A stretch of 64,000 nucleotides of DNA from Natrinema sp031626495 (GTDB taxonomy: Archaea > Halobacteriota > Halobacteria > Halobacteriales > Natrialbaceae): assembly GCF_031626495.1 (NCBI RefSeq), contig NZ_JAMQOJ010000003.1, positions 310,001 through 374,000 on the forward strand. The letters run 5' to 3'. Under the pieces are notes generated by a model. That model saw only the letters and a list, made by a program, of their open reading frames with translations. It was not told where the DNA came from and searched no databases. Shown piece after piece: positions 25,673 to 34,829 of the stretch (positions are counted from its first letter, which is position 1; the number at the start of each line of letters is the position of its first letter). Both the position numbers and the translations under genes were made by a program.

Positions 25673-26170
25673 ATGACGAGCAAAAAACGACGCCAGCGCG
25701 GATCGCGGACCCACAGCGGCGGTTCCCACAAGAATCGACGCGGTGCGGGCCACCGCGGTGGCCGCGGCCGTGCCGGGCGCAGCAAACACGAGTTCCACAA
25801 CTACGAACCGAAGGGCAAACACGGCTTCAAGCGACCGCACGACATCCGCGAGGACGTCGCCGAGATCGACGTCCAGAAGCTAGACGAGGACGCGATCCTC
25901 TACGTTGCGGACGATCTCGCCGAGGAAGCCGACGGCGGCTACGAACTCGACGCACGCGATATCGTCGAGGACGGCCACGAGGTCGACGTCGTCAAGGTCC
26001 TCGGATCGGGTCAGGTTCGCAACGAGCTGACCGTCACCGCGGACGCCTTCTCCGACGCAGCGGAAGAGAAACTCGAGGCCGCCGGCGGCAAAGCGGTCCT
26101 CTCCGAGCGCGGCGAGGAGCGGGCGGCCGAGGACGAGGCCGAAGCCGACGCTGAACAGGACGAGGAATAA
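25673..26170 (+). CDS. rpl15: Ribosomal protein uL15
   Basis: 165 residues. Basic, glycine-rich N-terminus (GSRTHSGGSHKNRRGAGHRGGRGRAGR) that threads through 23S rRNA, then a globular KVLGSGQVRNELTVTADAFSDAAEEKLEAAGG domain and a 25-residue acidic tail. Last ribosomal protein before secY (3-nt gap). Confidence 0.96.
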   Translation: MTSKKRRQRGSRTHSGGSHKNRRGAGHRGGRGRAGRSKHEFHNYEPKGKHGFKRPHDIREDVAEIDVQKLDEDAILYVADDLAEEADGGYELDARDIVEDGHEVDVVKVLGSGQVRNELTVTADAFSDAAEEKLEAAGGKAVLSERGEERAAEDEAEADAEQDEE

Positions 26171-26173
26171 CGT

Positions 26174-27631
26174 ATGGGATGGAAGGAAGCCGCTGAACCG
26201 GTCTTGACGCGGATGCCAGCAGTGCGCCGTCCGGAGGGGCACGTCCCCTTCAAGCGGAAGCTGATGTGGACGGCGGGTATCCTCATGTTGTACTTCTTCC
26301 TGACGAACATCTCACTGCTCGGAGTGCAGTCCGGCTCGGAAGACTTCTTCGGGCAGTTCCGCGCGATCCTTGCTGGCTCGCAAGGGTCGGTGTTGCAGGT
26401 CGGTATCGGACCGATCGTCACCGCGAGCATCGTCTTACAGTTGCTCGGCGGTGCGAATCTGCTCGGCCTCGATACGGACGATCCGCGGGATCAGGTCCTC
26501 TATCAGGGCCTCCAGAAGCTGCTGGTCGTTCTGATGGTGATCCTGACCGGGCTTCCGATGGTGTTCGCCGGCGGCTTCCTGCCAGCGGTACCCCAGTTGC
26601 AACTCGGCGGACTCACGCTCGAGGGGACGCAGCTCCAACTGCTGATCTTCGCCCAGATCTTCGTCGGCGGCGTCCTCATCCTCTACATGGACGAGGTCGT
26701 CAGCAAGTGGGGTGTCGGCAGCGGGATCGGCCTGTTCATCATCGCCGGCGTGAGCCAGCGGCTCGTCACCGGGTTCATTCAGCCCGCAGCGGGCGGCTTC
26801 TTCTTCGACTGGTACCGCATCCTGACCGGTCAGGTCGAGGTCGGCTCGATCATCTCCGGCGAGGGGCTGCAGACGCTGCTCATCAGTCAGGGGCACATCA
26901 TCGCCCTGCTGACGACGCTGCTGATCTTCGGGATCGTCGTCTACGCGGAGTCGGTCCGCGTCGAGATCCCGCTCAGTCACGCCCGGGTCAAGGGCGCACG
27001 CGGTCGCTTCCCCGTGAAGCTCATCTACGCGAGCGTCCTGCCGATGATCCTCGTTCGCGCAGTGCAGGCGAACGTCCAGTTCATGGGCCAGATCCTGAAC
27101 CGGCAGCTGGCGAGTATGCCCAGTTGGCTCGGCGTCTACTCGCAAGGCCAGCCGACCGGCGGGTTGTTCTACTACCTCGCGCCGATCTACTCGCCGCGGG
27201 ATTGGATGTGGTGGACGGCGAACGTCGCCCAGGAGTGGTGGCAGGTGATGATCCGCATCGGCATCGACGTCACGTTCATGGTCGTCGGCGGTGCGATCTT
27301 CGCCATCTTCTGGGTCGAGACGACGGACATGGGTCCCGAATCGACGGCCAAGCAGATCCAGAACTCCGGGATGCAGATCCCCGGCTTCCGACAGAACGTC
27401 GGCGTCATCGAGAAGGTCATGGAGCGATACATCCCGCAGGTGACCGTCATCGGCGGCGCACTCGTCGGCCTGCTGGCCGTCTGGGCCAACATGCTCGGCA
27501 CCATCGGGAACGTCTCCGGCACGGGCCTGCTGCTCGCGGTCTCTATCACGTACAAGCTGTACGAGGAGATCGCCGAGGAGCAGCTCATGGAGATGCACCC
27601 GATGATGCGCCAGATGTTCGGCAACGAGTAA
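26174..27631 (+). CDS. secY: Preprotein translocase subunit SecY
   Basis: 485 residues, the channel subunit of the Sec translocon. About ten transmembrane helices; N-terminus GWKEAAEPVLTRMPAVRRPEGHVPFKRKLMWT is the archaeal type, and the plug and cytoplasmic loops (SHARVKGARGRFPVKLIYASVLPMILV) are conserved. It ends the ribosomal run. The next genes downstream are decayed accessory genes; adk, which follows secY in many archaea, lies 30 kb further on. Confidence 0.97.
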   Translation: MGWKEAAEPVLTRMPAVRRPEGHVPFKRKLMWTAGILMLYFFLTNISLLGVQSGSEDFFGQFRAILAGSQGSVLQVGIGPIVTASIVLQLLGGANLLGLDTDDPRDQVLYQGLQKLLVVLMVILTGLPMVFAGGFLPAVPQLQLGGLTLEGTQLQLLIFAQIFVGGVLILYMDEVVSKWGVGSGIGLFIIAGVSQRLVTGFIQPAAGGFFFDWYRILTGQVEVGSIISGEGLQTLLISQGHIIALLTTLLIFGIVVYAESVRVEIPLSHARVKGARGRFPVKLIYASVLPMILVRAVQANVQFMGQILNRQLASMPSWLGVYSQGQPTGGLFYYLAPIYSPRDWMWWTANVAQEWWQVMIRIGIDVTFMVVGGAIFAIFWVETTDMGPESTAKQIQNSGMQIPGFRQNVGVIEKVMERYIPQVTVIGGALVGLLAVWANMLGTIGNVSGTGLLLAVSITYKLYEEIAEEQLMEMHPMMRQMFGNE

Positions 27632-27715
27632 CGAATATCTGGACTCTTCTCCGTTATTTTCGGCGGATCAGACACCTCTATTTCGGTCTGACCGTGTCGA
27701 CGAGTGGTGGTCGCA

Positions 27716-28583
27716 GTGACCGCCCGCAAATTCCTGTGGTTTCAGTGCCACGAGTTCGACGGTCATTTCCATCTCGTTCGGGGTGGACTAAAGCCGTACT
27801 ATGCACTCACGGGCGTCCGGAAGAACCACGACTGGACCAACGAAGGCAAGCCGTCCGGCACTTTCGAGGCCGGCGGAGAAACCTGGCGGGTCTGTCTCGA
27901 CAATGATGACCAGCTGATTCTCCCGTGGGATGATCCGTTCTACAAGCTCGAGACGGCGTATCTGTACCGACTCTACTTCGTCTGCGAAGACGAACCGTAC
28001 GACGGCGAACGGGCCGATCGGAGTCAGCGAATGAAGGGCGGGACAATCACGTTCCGCCCTCGCTGGCCGGACATGAAGCGCCGAGAGAAAGCCGACAGTG
28101 ACGGCGATGGTGAATGGACTGGTCCTGTAAAAGACGTGAACGGTTACATGGACCTCGGCGTTCCGTACGTCGACGCTCAGGGACAGGAATCGAATATCGA
28201 ATTCGATCGCTACTCCCACCTGCTCGCTGAGGCCGCAGCGACCTTCGGGATACCGCGTCGGTACTTCGACGAGTTCTGCCAAACCAGCAACATCGTCGAT
28301 GTGGCGGTATATGTTCGACTCCAGCGATCGGAGTCGGGACCGATCTATGCGGCAGATGGGCCGATCGCTCGAATGCATTCGCTCCTCGAGTCCGATCGGT
28401 CGGGGTATCGGAAACACGTCGAGGACGACCGGGAACGTCCTGGCGACTACGTGACCAGTGTCGTTAACGAGGCGGGTCGGGAAGATCATTCGTGGTCACG
28501 AGATCGGGAAAGAGATCAAGCACTACTACATAAAGGATCCCGATAACTACGATCCCGACGAGTTCGGGTGGCACCCGATATGA
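27716..28583 (+). pseudogene. DUF7845-like haloarchaeal protein, frameshifted near the 3' end
   Basis: From the GTG at 27716 (MTARKFLWFQCHEFDGHFHL) the frame is open to 28546 and resembles the haloarchaeal DUF7845 family (HEFDGHF, GLKPYYAL, later LLAEAAATFGIPRRYF). After YVTSVVNEAG (about 28470) family-like sequence continues in the +1 frame as RVGKIIRGHEIGKEIKHYYIKD and ends DEFGWHPI at the TGA at 28583. One base gained, or two lost, near 28450-28490 accounts for it. The 3' end overlaps the convergent regulator gene by 37 nt. Family function is unknown; the family name is from memory and less certain than the frameshift. Confidence 0.6.
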
Positions 28584-29028
28584 GACTCAATTCGATCGTG
28601 GGCCTGTGCCGCCCACTGATCGATGGACGAGTGCAGTAGTGTCTTGGCCTCCGGAAGCGGAGTCGGAAAGTATGGTAGACATATCCACCGCCATCCAATA
28701 TCTTCCGGTCGCGCTGGATGAGTCCCGTCTCGGAAAGCGCCGAAAGAGATCGGTTTACGCTGCTCCGATCGCGGTCGAGGTCTACGGCCAGTTCGGTCGT
28801 CGTGCTTCCCGGCGCCTCGAGCAGCGCAAAGTAGGTGCGACGCTCGTGACTACTGATCCCGAGCACGCACTCGAGCACCTGACCGAATTCGGGGTCGTCG
28901 ATACGAACGGGTTCAGTTACTTCCGTACGCTGATCAGCGGTGGCTGCCGCCGACGTTTCGAGCTGACGGTGTCCTGTCGGCTGTACACTTCCAGTACCGG
29001 TACTGCCACTCCGCGGTCTCTCACTCAT
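28547..29028 (-). pseudogene. Winged-helix transcriptional regulator (TrmB/MarR-like), frameshifted
   Basis: Starts at the ATG at 29028, which overlaps the stop of the upstream small gene by 8 nt. Residues 40-110 form a wHTH: VLECVLGISSHERRTYFALLEAPG, TTTELAVDLDRDRSSVNRSLSALSETGLI and DGGGYVYH. Directly after the wing (about 28664) the frame leaves the family; the expected tail TPLPEAKTLLHSSIDQWAAQAHDRIESHIG is in the next frame and ends at the TAG at 28547. Loss of one base fits. Related haloarchaeal regulators have exactly this tail, so the intact ancestor was probably functional. Confidence 0.65.
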
Positions 29029-29305
29029 GGGACGGCACCTCGAGTCCGCCGGCGACGTCCGGCTCCCGATCTGACGTCGCGAGTCTGTATCGCTCGAGAC
29101 AGGATCGCATCTCTTCCGTCGTACTATATTTGAGGAGTTTGACTGGCGTATCGCAGTAGTACGTCTCATCGTGCTTGCGAACGACCATTCGAATCGATTT
29201 CCCGAGAAGATCGATTTCGATTACGACTCGATTCCCCGTGTTGACCTCATCGAGAATCTCCGTTGCGGTCAGCTCTCCTCGCTGGACGTAGAGTGTGTCA
29301 GTCAT
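29021..29305 (-). CDS. Small uncharacterised haloarchaeal protein (DUF8001-like)
   Basis: 94 residues, start ATG at 29305. The pattern LTATEILDEVNTGNRVVIEIDLLGKSIRMVVRKHDETYYCDTPVKLLKY, then a helix EEMRSCLERYRL, resembles a small haloarchaeal family that often precedes wHTH regulators; I associate it with DUF8001 but cannot confirm. Its end overlaps the start of the broken regulator gene by 8 nt (CATGAGTGA), so the two were an operon. Confidence 0.6.
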   Translation of the reverse strand: MTDTLYVQRGELTATEILDEVNTGNRVVIEIDLLGKSIRMVVRKHDETYYCDTPVKLLKYSTTEEMRSCLERYRLATSDREPDVAGGLEVPSHE

Positions 29306-29478
29306 CTGTATTACGTTCGAGCAGCGATCAGCGGGTTGAGTCTACCAGTCCGGATCATTCTGCTGCGTTCTATCAAAGCCGCAAATCTCTGCGCTACCGA
29401 TTTCGGTGGTTCGAGCCGCAGTTGGATCATCTGGTGATCGTCTCACATATCCCTTCGTCGGGCCAGCATCAAATAGTG

Positions 29479-29967
29479 TCAGGTAGCCGAGTAGTAACCC
29501 CATTTCGGTGGTAGGAATCGGCACCCGGGTGAGCGCCGATGCGATCGAATCCCGTCTCGACCGGCGATCGCTGCGATGAGGCGAGTCGCCGCGTCATCCG
29601 CAGTAACAGTTGTCCCCAGGGCAGAACGTCGGCTCCCGATCACCGACGGAGAGACCTCGACGTCGGTTCCGTACTGATTGGCCGGGAACAACGGGGTCGT
29701 ATCGATGAAGACGGTCTCGATCAGTTCGTCGGCGGCGCCGTCGATGACGCTCATCGTTCGATCGGCGTTGTTGAACACGTACACCGTGGGCGCTTGACTT
29801 CCAGTCGAGTCCGAAAGACAGCCCGACAGCGTCGCTGTCGCGCCGATCGCAGCGGAGGACCGCAGTACTCGGCGTCGATCGATGCCGTTCCGGAACGGGT
29901 TCTTCGCCGCCGGATTCGCTCGATTCTGCGCTGCCTCGCCGTCGCTGTTCCCGTCTGTGAGATGCAC
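29479..29967 (-). pseudogene. Truncated YVTN beta-propeller Tat lipoprotein
   Basis: Start ATG at 29967. A Tat signal with lipobox (DRRRVLRSSAAIGATATLSGC) is followed by the first blade of a YVTN-type beta-propeller: TVYVFNNADRTMSVIDGAADELIETVFI. Family-like sequence stops at FPANQYGTDVE; the remaining 65 residues are basic and non-propeller (GRDGIRSHRRSPGC...). Intact proteins of this type have 350-450 residues, so this is a 5' fragment left by a deletion. Confidence 0.6.
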
Positions 29968-30068
29968 GCGATGGTTTCGTCGGACGACGCTAAAAATCGA
30001 TACGGGGCTGTGCGTCGATCACGCACGGCCGACGCCGGGTTATCTGCGATGAGCCCCTTTCGACACCT

Positions 30069-31154
30069 ATGCGCGACGGACGACGCAACACCCTGTCGAG
30101 ACGTCGCACTATCGGCGCTGCCGGTAGCGTCGCGTTCGCGGTGCTGGCGGGCTGTCTGGACGGCTCAGGTGCATCAGATCGCGAAGCGACGTCGATGAGC
30201 GGCCCGCCCCTTGCCGACCGATCGCTTCCCGAGGAGTACACGACCGACGAACTCGAGGACGCGAGCCTGTCCGGCGGCCCGGGACAGGACGACATCCCGT
30301 CGATCGACGATCCCCAGTTCTCCTCGGCCGACGATCCGCCCGCGAACCTGGCCGCCGGCGATCCGGTCTTCGGGGTCGAGTTGAACGGGAACGCGAAGGC
30401 GTATCCGCAGTATGTACTCGTGTGGCACGAGGTCGTGAACGACGTCGTCGGTGGCGAATCGGTCGCAGTGACGTACTGTCCGCTGACCGGGACCGCACAG
30501 GGCTTTTACCGCGGTGAAAGCGAATTCGGCGTCTCCGGCCGACTGGTTAACAGCAACCTCGTGATGTACGACCGCGGGACGGAGACGTGGTGGCCCCAGA
30601 TGCTCGCGCGGGGTATCCGCGGTCCGAACGAAGGGGAATACCTCGAAGAGTTTCAGGTGACTTGGACGACGTGGAAACGATGGAGCGACCGGCACCCCGA
30701 TACGGCCGTGCTCACGGAAGACACCGGTCACATCCGTAACTATGGCGACGATCCCTACGGCGGATACAATCCCCGGAGCGGCTACTACGAGGACGAGAAC
30801 ACGCTGTTCAGTCCTCTCGCGACCGACGACCGATTCCCCGCGAAGCAGGTCGTCGTCGGAGCCCGGAACGCCGACGGTTCTGTCGCGGTTCCCAAGACGA
30901 CCCTCCGCGAGCGCTCGGTCGTCGACGGATCTGTAGGCGGCGTTCCGCACGTGACCGTCTACGACAGAGACCTCGATGCGGGCCACGTGTATCGAAATCC
31001 CGACGATCGAACGGTCGAGTACGACGGCGACGCCGTCACCGTCGACGGTACCGCGCACGAACCGACTGCGCTGCCGCTCGAGCGCGAAATCGGGTTCGAC
31101 GCGATGTGGTTCGCCTGGTACGGCTACTACCCGTCGACGGAGGTCCACGCATGA
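30069..31154 (+). CDS. DUF3179 domain Tat lipoprotein
   Basis: 361 residues. Signal SRRRTIGAAGSVAFAVLAGC is Tat type with a lipobox Cys near residue 29. The mature part is DUF3179: DDIPSIDDPQF, GVELNGNAKAYPQYVLVWHEVVND, VAVTYCPLTGTAQGF and GVSGRLVNSNLVMYDR, with a conserved cysteine in TYCPLTG. The family is widespread and uncharacterised; the extracytoplasmic location and the Cys suggest a redox or metal role, which is inference. The stop overlaps the start of the next membrane-protein gene. A second, leaderless paralogue lies at 37683-38624. Confidence 0.85.
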   Translation: MRDGRRNTLSRRRTIGAAGSVAFAVLAGCLDGSGASDREATSMSGPPLADRSLPEEYTTDELEDASLSGGPGQDDIPSIDDPQFSSADDPPANLAAGDPVFGVELNGNAKAYPQYVLVWHEVVNDVVGGESVAVTYCPLTGTAQGFYRGESEFGVSGRLVNSNLVMYDRGTETWWPQMLARGIRGPNEGEYLEEFQVTWTTWKRWSDRHPDTAVLTEDTGHIRNYGDDPYGGYNPRSGYYEDENTLFSPLATDDRFPAKQVVVGARNADGSVAVPKTTLRERSVVDGSVGGVPHVTVYDRDLDAGHVYRNPDDRTVEYDGDAVTVDGTAHEPTALPLEREIGFDAMWFAWYGYYPSTEVHA

Positions 31155-31753
31155 GTACCGAGAGCCGATTCGAGCTACACCCGAAACGACGACTCGACGA
31201 GACGCTGGCCGCGATCGCCCTCGTCTTCCGCCGATACGACTCGCTGGCGATCGCCGCCGTCGTCTCGGCGGGCTACCTCGTGACCTTTCTCTGGGCCACC
31301 GGCGACCTCGCATTTCGGCCCGACGTCGCGGCGAACCTGATCGTGGTCGACGATCCGCTCGTTCGAGCGTTCGAACGAACCGGCCCCGCGTCGTTCGAAG
31401 CCGTCGCACTTCTCGACACCGGCGTCGTTCGAATCCTGATCGCGCCACTCAATATTGCGATCGGTCTCTCGATCGCCGGGCTCGTCGGCGTCAACCTCGG
31501 GCTGACCTACCTCGCGGTCGTGCAACCGGCGGCCTGCGGGCTCGGCGCGGGAGCCGGTCTGTTCGCCTCGGCGCCCGCGTTACTGTCGGGAACGGTTTGC
31601 TGTGGCCCCGTCGTTCTGATCGCCCTCGGTGTCCAGGCGAGCGGCTTCCTGTTGACCCTGTTCGTGTGGGTGTTGCCGCTGGGAATCCTCCTGCTGCTTT
31701 CGAGCCTGGTGTACGTCGCCGGGAAGATCGACATCGCCGGAGCATCGCAGTGA
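31151..31753 (+). CDS. Small multi-pass membrane protein next to DUF3179
   Basis: 200 residues from the ATG at 31151, overlapping the DUF3179 stop (ATGA). About five hydrophobic helices: AIAAVVSAGYLVTFLWA, ILIAPLNIAIGLSIAGLVGV, LTYLAVVQPAACGLGAGAGL, LLSGTVCCGPVVLIALGV and LLTLFVWVLPLGILLLLSSLVYV. The paired cysteines in SGTVCCGPVVL lie at a membrane boundary and could hold a metal or disulfide. Translational overlap suggests that it works with the DUF3179 lipoprotein. No family name can be given with confidence. Confidence 0.75.
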   Translation: MSTESRFELHPKRRLDETLAAIALVFRRYDSLAIAAVVSAGYLVTFLWATGDLAFRPDVAANLIVVDDPLVRAFERTGPASFEAVALLDTGVVRILIAPLNIAIGLSIAGLVGVNLGLTYLAVVQPAACGLGAGAGLFASAPALLSGTVCCGPVVLIALGVQASGFLLTLFVWVLPLGILLLLSSLVYVAGKIDIAGASQ

Positions 31754-31835
31754 GGGTGCCAACGAGGCGACGCAGCCCTCCCGGAAACGGACACCGGTCG
31801 GCGGAGTTACGGGGTGTCGGTACGGAGGCCGTACC

Positions 31836-32815
31836 GTGACTGCCTCGAATTCCGAGTCGCCGCCCTCGAGTTCGGCAGTCCCCGACCGGATGCCGAGACT
31901 CTGGACGCTCTGGGCGGCCGCGCGACCCAGCCAACTCGGGCTCATCGCGGTAGTCTACGCACTCGGTGTCGGAATGGCGACTGCGGGACCACCGCTGGTC
32001 GCGCCTGAATCCGCACCCGTCGACGCGAATTCAGCCCCGTTTTTCGAGGCCGTTTCGGGGGGCTGATCGCACTGCTTTCCGTTTCGATCGCGATCCACTA
32101 CGCCAACGAGTATGCCGACGTCGAGACGGATGCGCTGACGGATCGGACGCCGTTTTCTGGCGGTAGCGGAGCGCTCGTCCGATCGGGACTACCGCGAACG
32201 TTCCTTCGTTCGTCGACGATCGCGTCGGTCGCGATCGCGTTGACCATCGTGGGTGGGGCGACCGATACCCTGGGACTGCCGCTCGACGCGGTCGCGCTCC
32301 TCGCGACGATTTTCGGTCTCGGACTGGCGTACTCGCTGTGGCCGATCGCGTTCGTCCGACGCGGTCTCGGTGAGCCCGTGAACGCGTTGCTCGGCGGGCT
32401 GTTGCTGCCGCTGTACGGCGTCGCCGTAGTCGCCTCTCCGGGGTTCGCTGCCGCACTCGCGGTCGTCCCGTTCTCGCTGCTGGTCGGCTGCAACCTCTTC
32501 GCGACGCACTGGCCGGACAGAGCGGCGGACGCGACGGTCGGAAAGCGGACGCTCGCGGTTCGGTGGTCTCCCGCGCGGATCAGGCGTGGCTTCACCGTCC
32601 TCGCCGTCACTGCCGCGACTGCGACGGCCGTCACGTGGGGAATCGGCGTGTTCCCGGACGCCGTCGCGGTCGCTCATCTCGCACCGCTCCCGTTTCTCCT
32701 CTGGGGGAGAGCCGTCCTGACGCGGCAGCGATCGCCGTTTCCGGCGGTCCTCGAGATGGTCACTCTCGCAGCGACGAAAATGCTCGCCTGGTGGTGGGTC
32801 GGGGTGGTCGGGTGA
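31836..32815 (+). pseudogene. UbiA-family prenyltransferase with a frameshift in a G-run
   Basis: The first frame runs from 31836 to a TGA at 32064-32066 (LWTLWAAARPSQLGLIAVVYALGV...EAVSGG*). The next frame continues without break as LIALLSVSIAIHYANEYADVETDALTDRTPFSGG to the stop at 32815 and contains the aspartate-rich motif (NEYADVETD) of UbiA prenyltransferases and 6-7 membrane helices. The junction is the run of six G at 32057-32062; seven would give an uninterrupted protein of about 326 residues. It would attach prenyl chains to an aromatic or polar head group. The clean rest of the gene makes a sequencing slip or a very recent mutation likely. Confidence 0.75.
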
Positions 32816-32920
32816 CTACGCCCTGAATTCTCTCCTCGGCTTCGTGTGGCGCGCGGCTGCTTTTGCAGGCTCCGTACCACACCGCGCAACGGTTTTGTGG
32901 CCCGATGGCCGTGTCATCGT

Positions 32921-33709
32921 ATGGCAGACTCCTCCGGAGAGGATCAAAGCGAGGCGCCCGAGGGCGATACCTCTTCTCCAGTGACGGCTCCCGAGCCCGA
33001 GGGCACACAGCTTACGGACCTCTCCGCAGCCTCCGCCGCGCGCGGCCTGTTCGAGAGCGTCAGGCGTGAGGAGTCGCCCGATCCGTTCTCAAGCCGGATC
33101 GCCGAGGCCGGTGACGACGACCTCGTTCCCGTCCGGACCGACCGGCGTCAGGGGCTCGCGTTCTGGCTCAACGTCTACAACGCCGGCGCGCAGCTCCTGC
33201 TCGAGCGCCGTCCGACCCTCTTCGAGTCGCGGCTGCGGTTCTTCCGGACGCCCGCGGTGACCGTCGCGGGCGTCGATCTCAGCCTCGACGACATCGAACA
33301 CGGAGTGCTCCGCGGCGGTCGATCGAAGTACGGGCTCGGGTATCTCCCGCGGGTCGAGCGAACGGGACTCGACCGCGCGTACCGGATCGAGGTGGATCCA
33401 CGGATTCACTTCGCGCTCAACTGCGGAGCCGCGAGCTGTCCGGCCGTCCTCGCGTACGACCCCGACACCGTCGACGAGACCCTCGACGACGCGACGCGGT
33501 CGTATCTCGACGAGACGGTCCAGTACGACGCCGAGCGAAATCGAGTGCGGGTACCGCGATTCTGCCTGTGGTTCGTCGGCGATTTCGGCGGTCGATCGGG
33601 AATACGTGAATTGCTGCGGGAATTCGAGCAGATCCCGCCGGAGTCGTCGCCGTCGCTTCGCTTCTCGGCATACGACTGGACGAAAGAACCCAGACGGTTC
33701 GAGGGGTAG
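32921..33709 (+). CDS. DUF547 domain protein
   Basis: 262 residues from the ATG at 32921 (MADSSGEDQSE); the frame is open further up but that part is basic and unlike family members. After an acidic disordered leader the DUF547 core is seen: RQGLAFWLNVYNAGAQLLLERR, GVDLSLDDIEHGVLRGGRSKYG, DPRIHFALNCGAASCPAVLAYDPDT and the closing FLWFVGDFGG-like strand. The ALNCGAxSCP motif with its two cysteines is the family hallmark. No signal peptide is visible. Function unknown; the family often accompanies membrane or redox genes. Confidence 0.85.
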   Translation: MADSSGEDQSEAPEGDTSSPVTAPEPEGTQLTDLSAASAARGLFESVRREESPDPFSSRIAEAGDDDLVPVRTDRRQGLAFWLNVYNAGAQLLLERRPTLFESRLRFFRTPAVTVAGVDLSLDDIEHGVLRGGRSKYGLGYLPRVERTGLDRAYRIEVDPRIHFALNCGAASCPAVLAYDPDTVDETLDDATRSYLDETVQYDAERNRVRVPRFCLWFVGDFGGRSGIRELLREFEQIPPESSPSLRFSAYDWTKEPRRFEG

Positions 33710-33725
33710 CGCGCCGAAACGAGCG

Positions 33726-33959
33726 CTACGCTCGCTCGACGTCGGGGACGTCGGTGGTCATCGGGACATGGCCGGCGGTTCGCTCCGGCTCGGGAGCTTC
33801 GGCGATACCGTATTCGACGATGATCACCTCCTCGAGTTGCTGTTCGATGACATCGCTCGACGATTTTTCAAAGCGTTACATCTCGACGAGCGCGTCGGAT
33901 AACGCATCAGGTGGCTCCCGATCGGTTTCTCGTCGATGCGTCGGCGCCCGTTCTGACAC
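33726..33959 (-). pseudogene. Small ORF interrupted by one stop codon
   Basis: From the GTG at 33959 a 78-codon frame reads MSERAPTHRRETDREPPDAL, SDALVEM, a TAA stop (33876-33878), then RFEKSSSDVIEQQLEEVIIVEYGIAEAPEP and ends in DVPDVERA. The second part is acidic with a strand-like EEVIIVEYGIA and looks like real haloarchaeal coding sequence. A TAC to TAA change would explain the break. No family recognised. Confidence 0.4.
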
Positions 33960-34184
33960 AGCGATGGTCGACCGAACCGCGTCTGGGTCTGTGTCGAGTG
34001 CTGACGGTGCGATTGACGACTCCCGGAGCGTGACGTTCCGGCGGTCCCCGCCGGAAGTCCGCGCTTCTACCGACCCCCGTTCGTATCAGCTAATCGATCG
34101 TTCGTCGAGGGCGCACGATCGAGTACGGGTTTTTATTGGTCAGGACCCGTGTTTCCGTAGATGCCACTCTGACGGAGCAACACC

Positions 34185-34688
34185 ATGAAGAGAAATATAT
34201 CCGACACGAGCGACGGCGTATCGAGACGATCAGTTCTGACTATCGGGGCCGTGGCCGGCGTCGGAACGGTCGCAGGCTGCCTCGGTGGGACGGACGAGGG
34301 TGAAGGGGACGCGGAGCAAGAGGCTAGCAACGGCGATCACCCGGGCGACGTCGGAAGCGACGTCAGTGAAGAAACGAGAGCGCTCGCGGCGGAGATGGTC
34401 GAATCGATCGACGACGACCTCTCGGTGCGGGAATGGCAGTTACACAGCATGTTCGTCCCGGAGTACACCGACAGCCGCGGCGTGGAAGGTGACGTCCGGA
34501 TTCTCGGAGACGCTTACGCCGACATCGTCGATCGGGGGTTCGACTACCGAGCGATGCCGACTGCCCTCGACGAAAATATGTATACCGACTTCATGGTCTT
34601 TCTCGAGCCCGAGTGGGCTACCGCGTATCTCAACGGTGACTGGTCGAAAGAGGTGTACTACGCGGAGATCGAAGCCTCTCACCACTGA
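34185..34688 (+). CDS. Tat lipoprotein, DUF8159-like
   Basis: 167 residues. Tat signal GVSRRSVLTIGAVAGVGTVAGC with lipobox, an acidic linker, then a compact domain (about 58-165): EETRALAAEMVESIDDDLSVREWQLHSMFVPEYTD followed by MYTDFMVFLEPEWATAYLNGDW. It resembles a small haloarchaeal secreted family that I associate with DUF8159; function unknown. A TATA-like GTTTTTATTGG near 34129-34139 is about 50 nt upstream. Solitary gene. Confidence 0.75.
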   Translation: MKRNISDTSDGVSRRSVLTIGAVAGVGTVAGCLGGTDEGEGDAEQEASNGDHPGDVGSDVSEETRALAAEMVESIDDDLSVREWQLHSMFVPEYTDSRGVEGDVRILGDAYADIVDRGFDYRAMPTALDENMYTDFMVFLEPEWATAYLNGDWSKEVYYAEIEASHH

Positions 34689-34829
34689 TCCCCACGACTG
34701 TACCACATCCTTCGGCGGGAGTGTCAGGATCGTGCACGTGTCCGGCTATTTTCCCCCTCGCGTTATTGGCTCGGCGGTCGTGTTTCCCCGACGAATACCC
34801 CCGCCACTATTTACGCGCTTCCGGTGGTG

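Noticed and set aside
26266..27906. 546-codon open frame overlapping secY on the same strand
   Set aside because: Translation is dominated by Arg, Pro, Asp and His and has no hydrophobic helices, while the secY frame is fully conserved.
33754..34188. 144-codon plus-strand frame in the gap before the DUF8159-like gene
   Set aside because: Ser/Arg-rich; the opposite strand holds a more credible, though interrupted, acidic small ORF.
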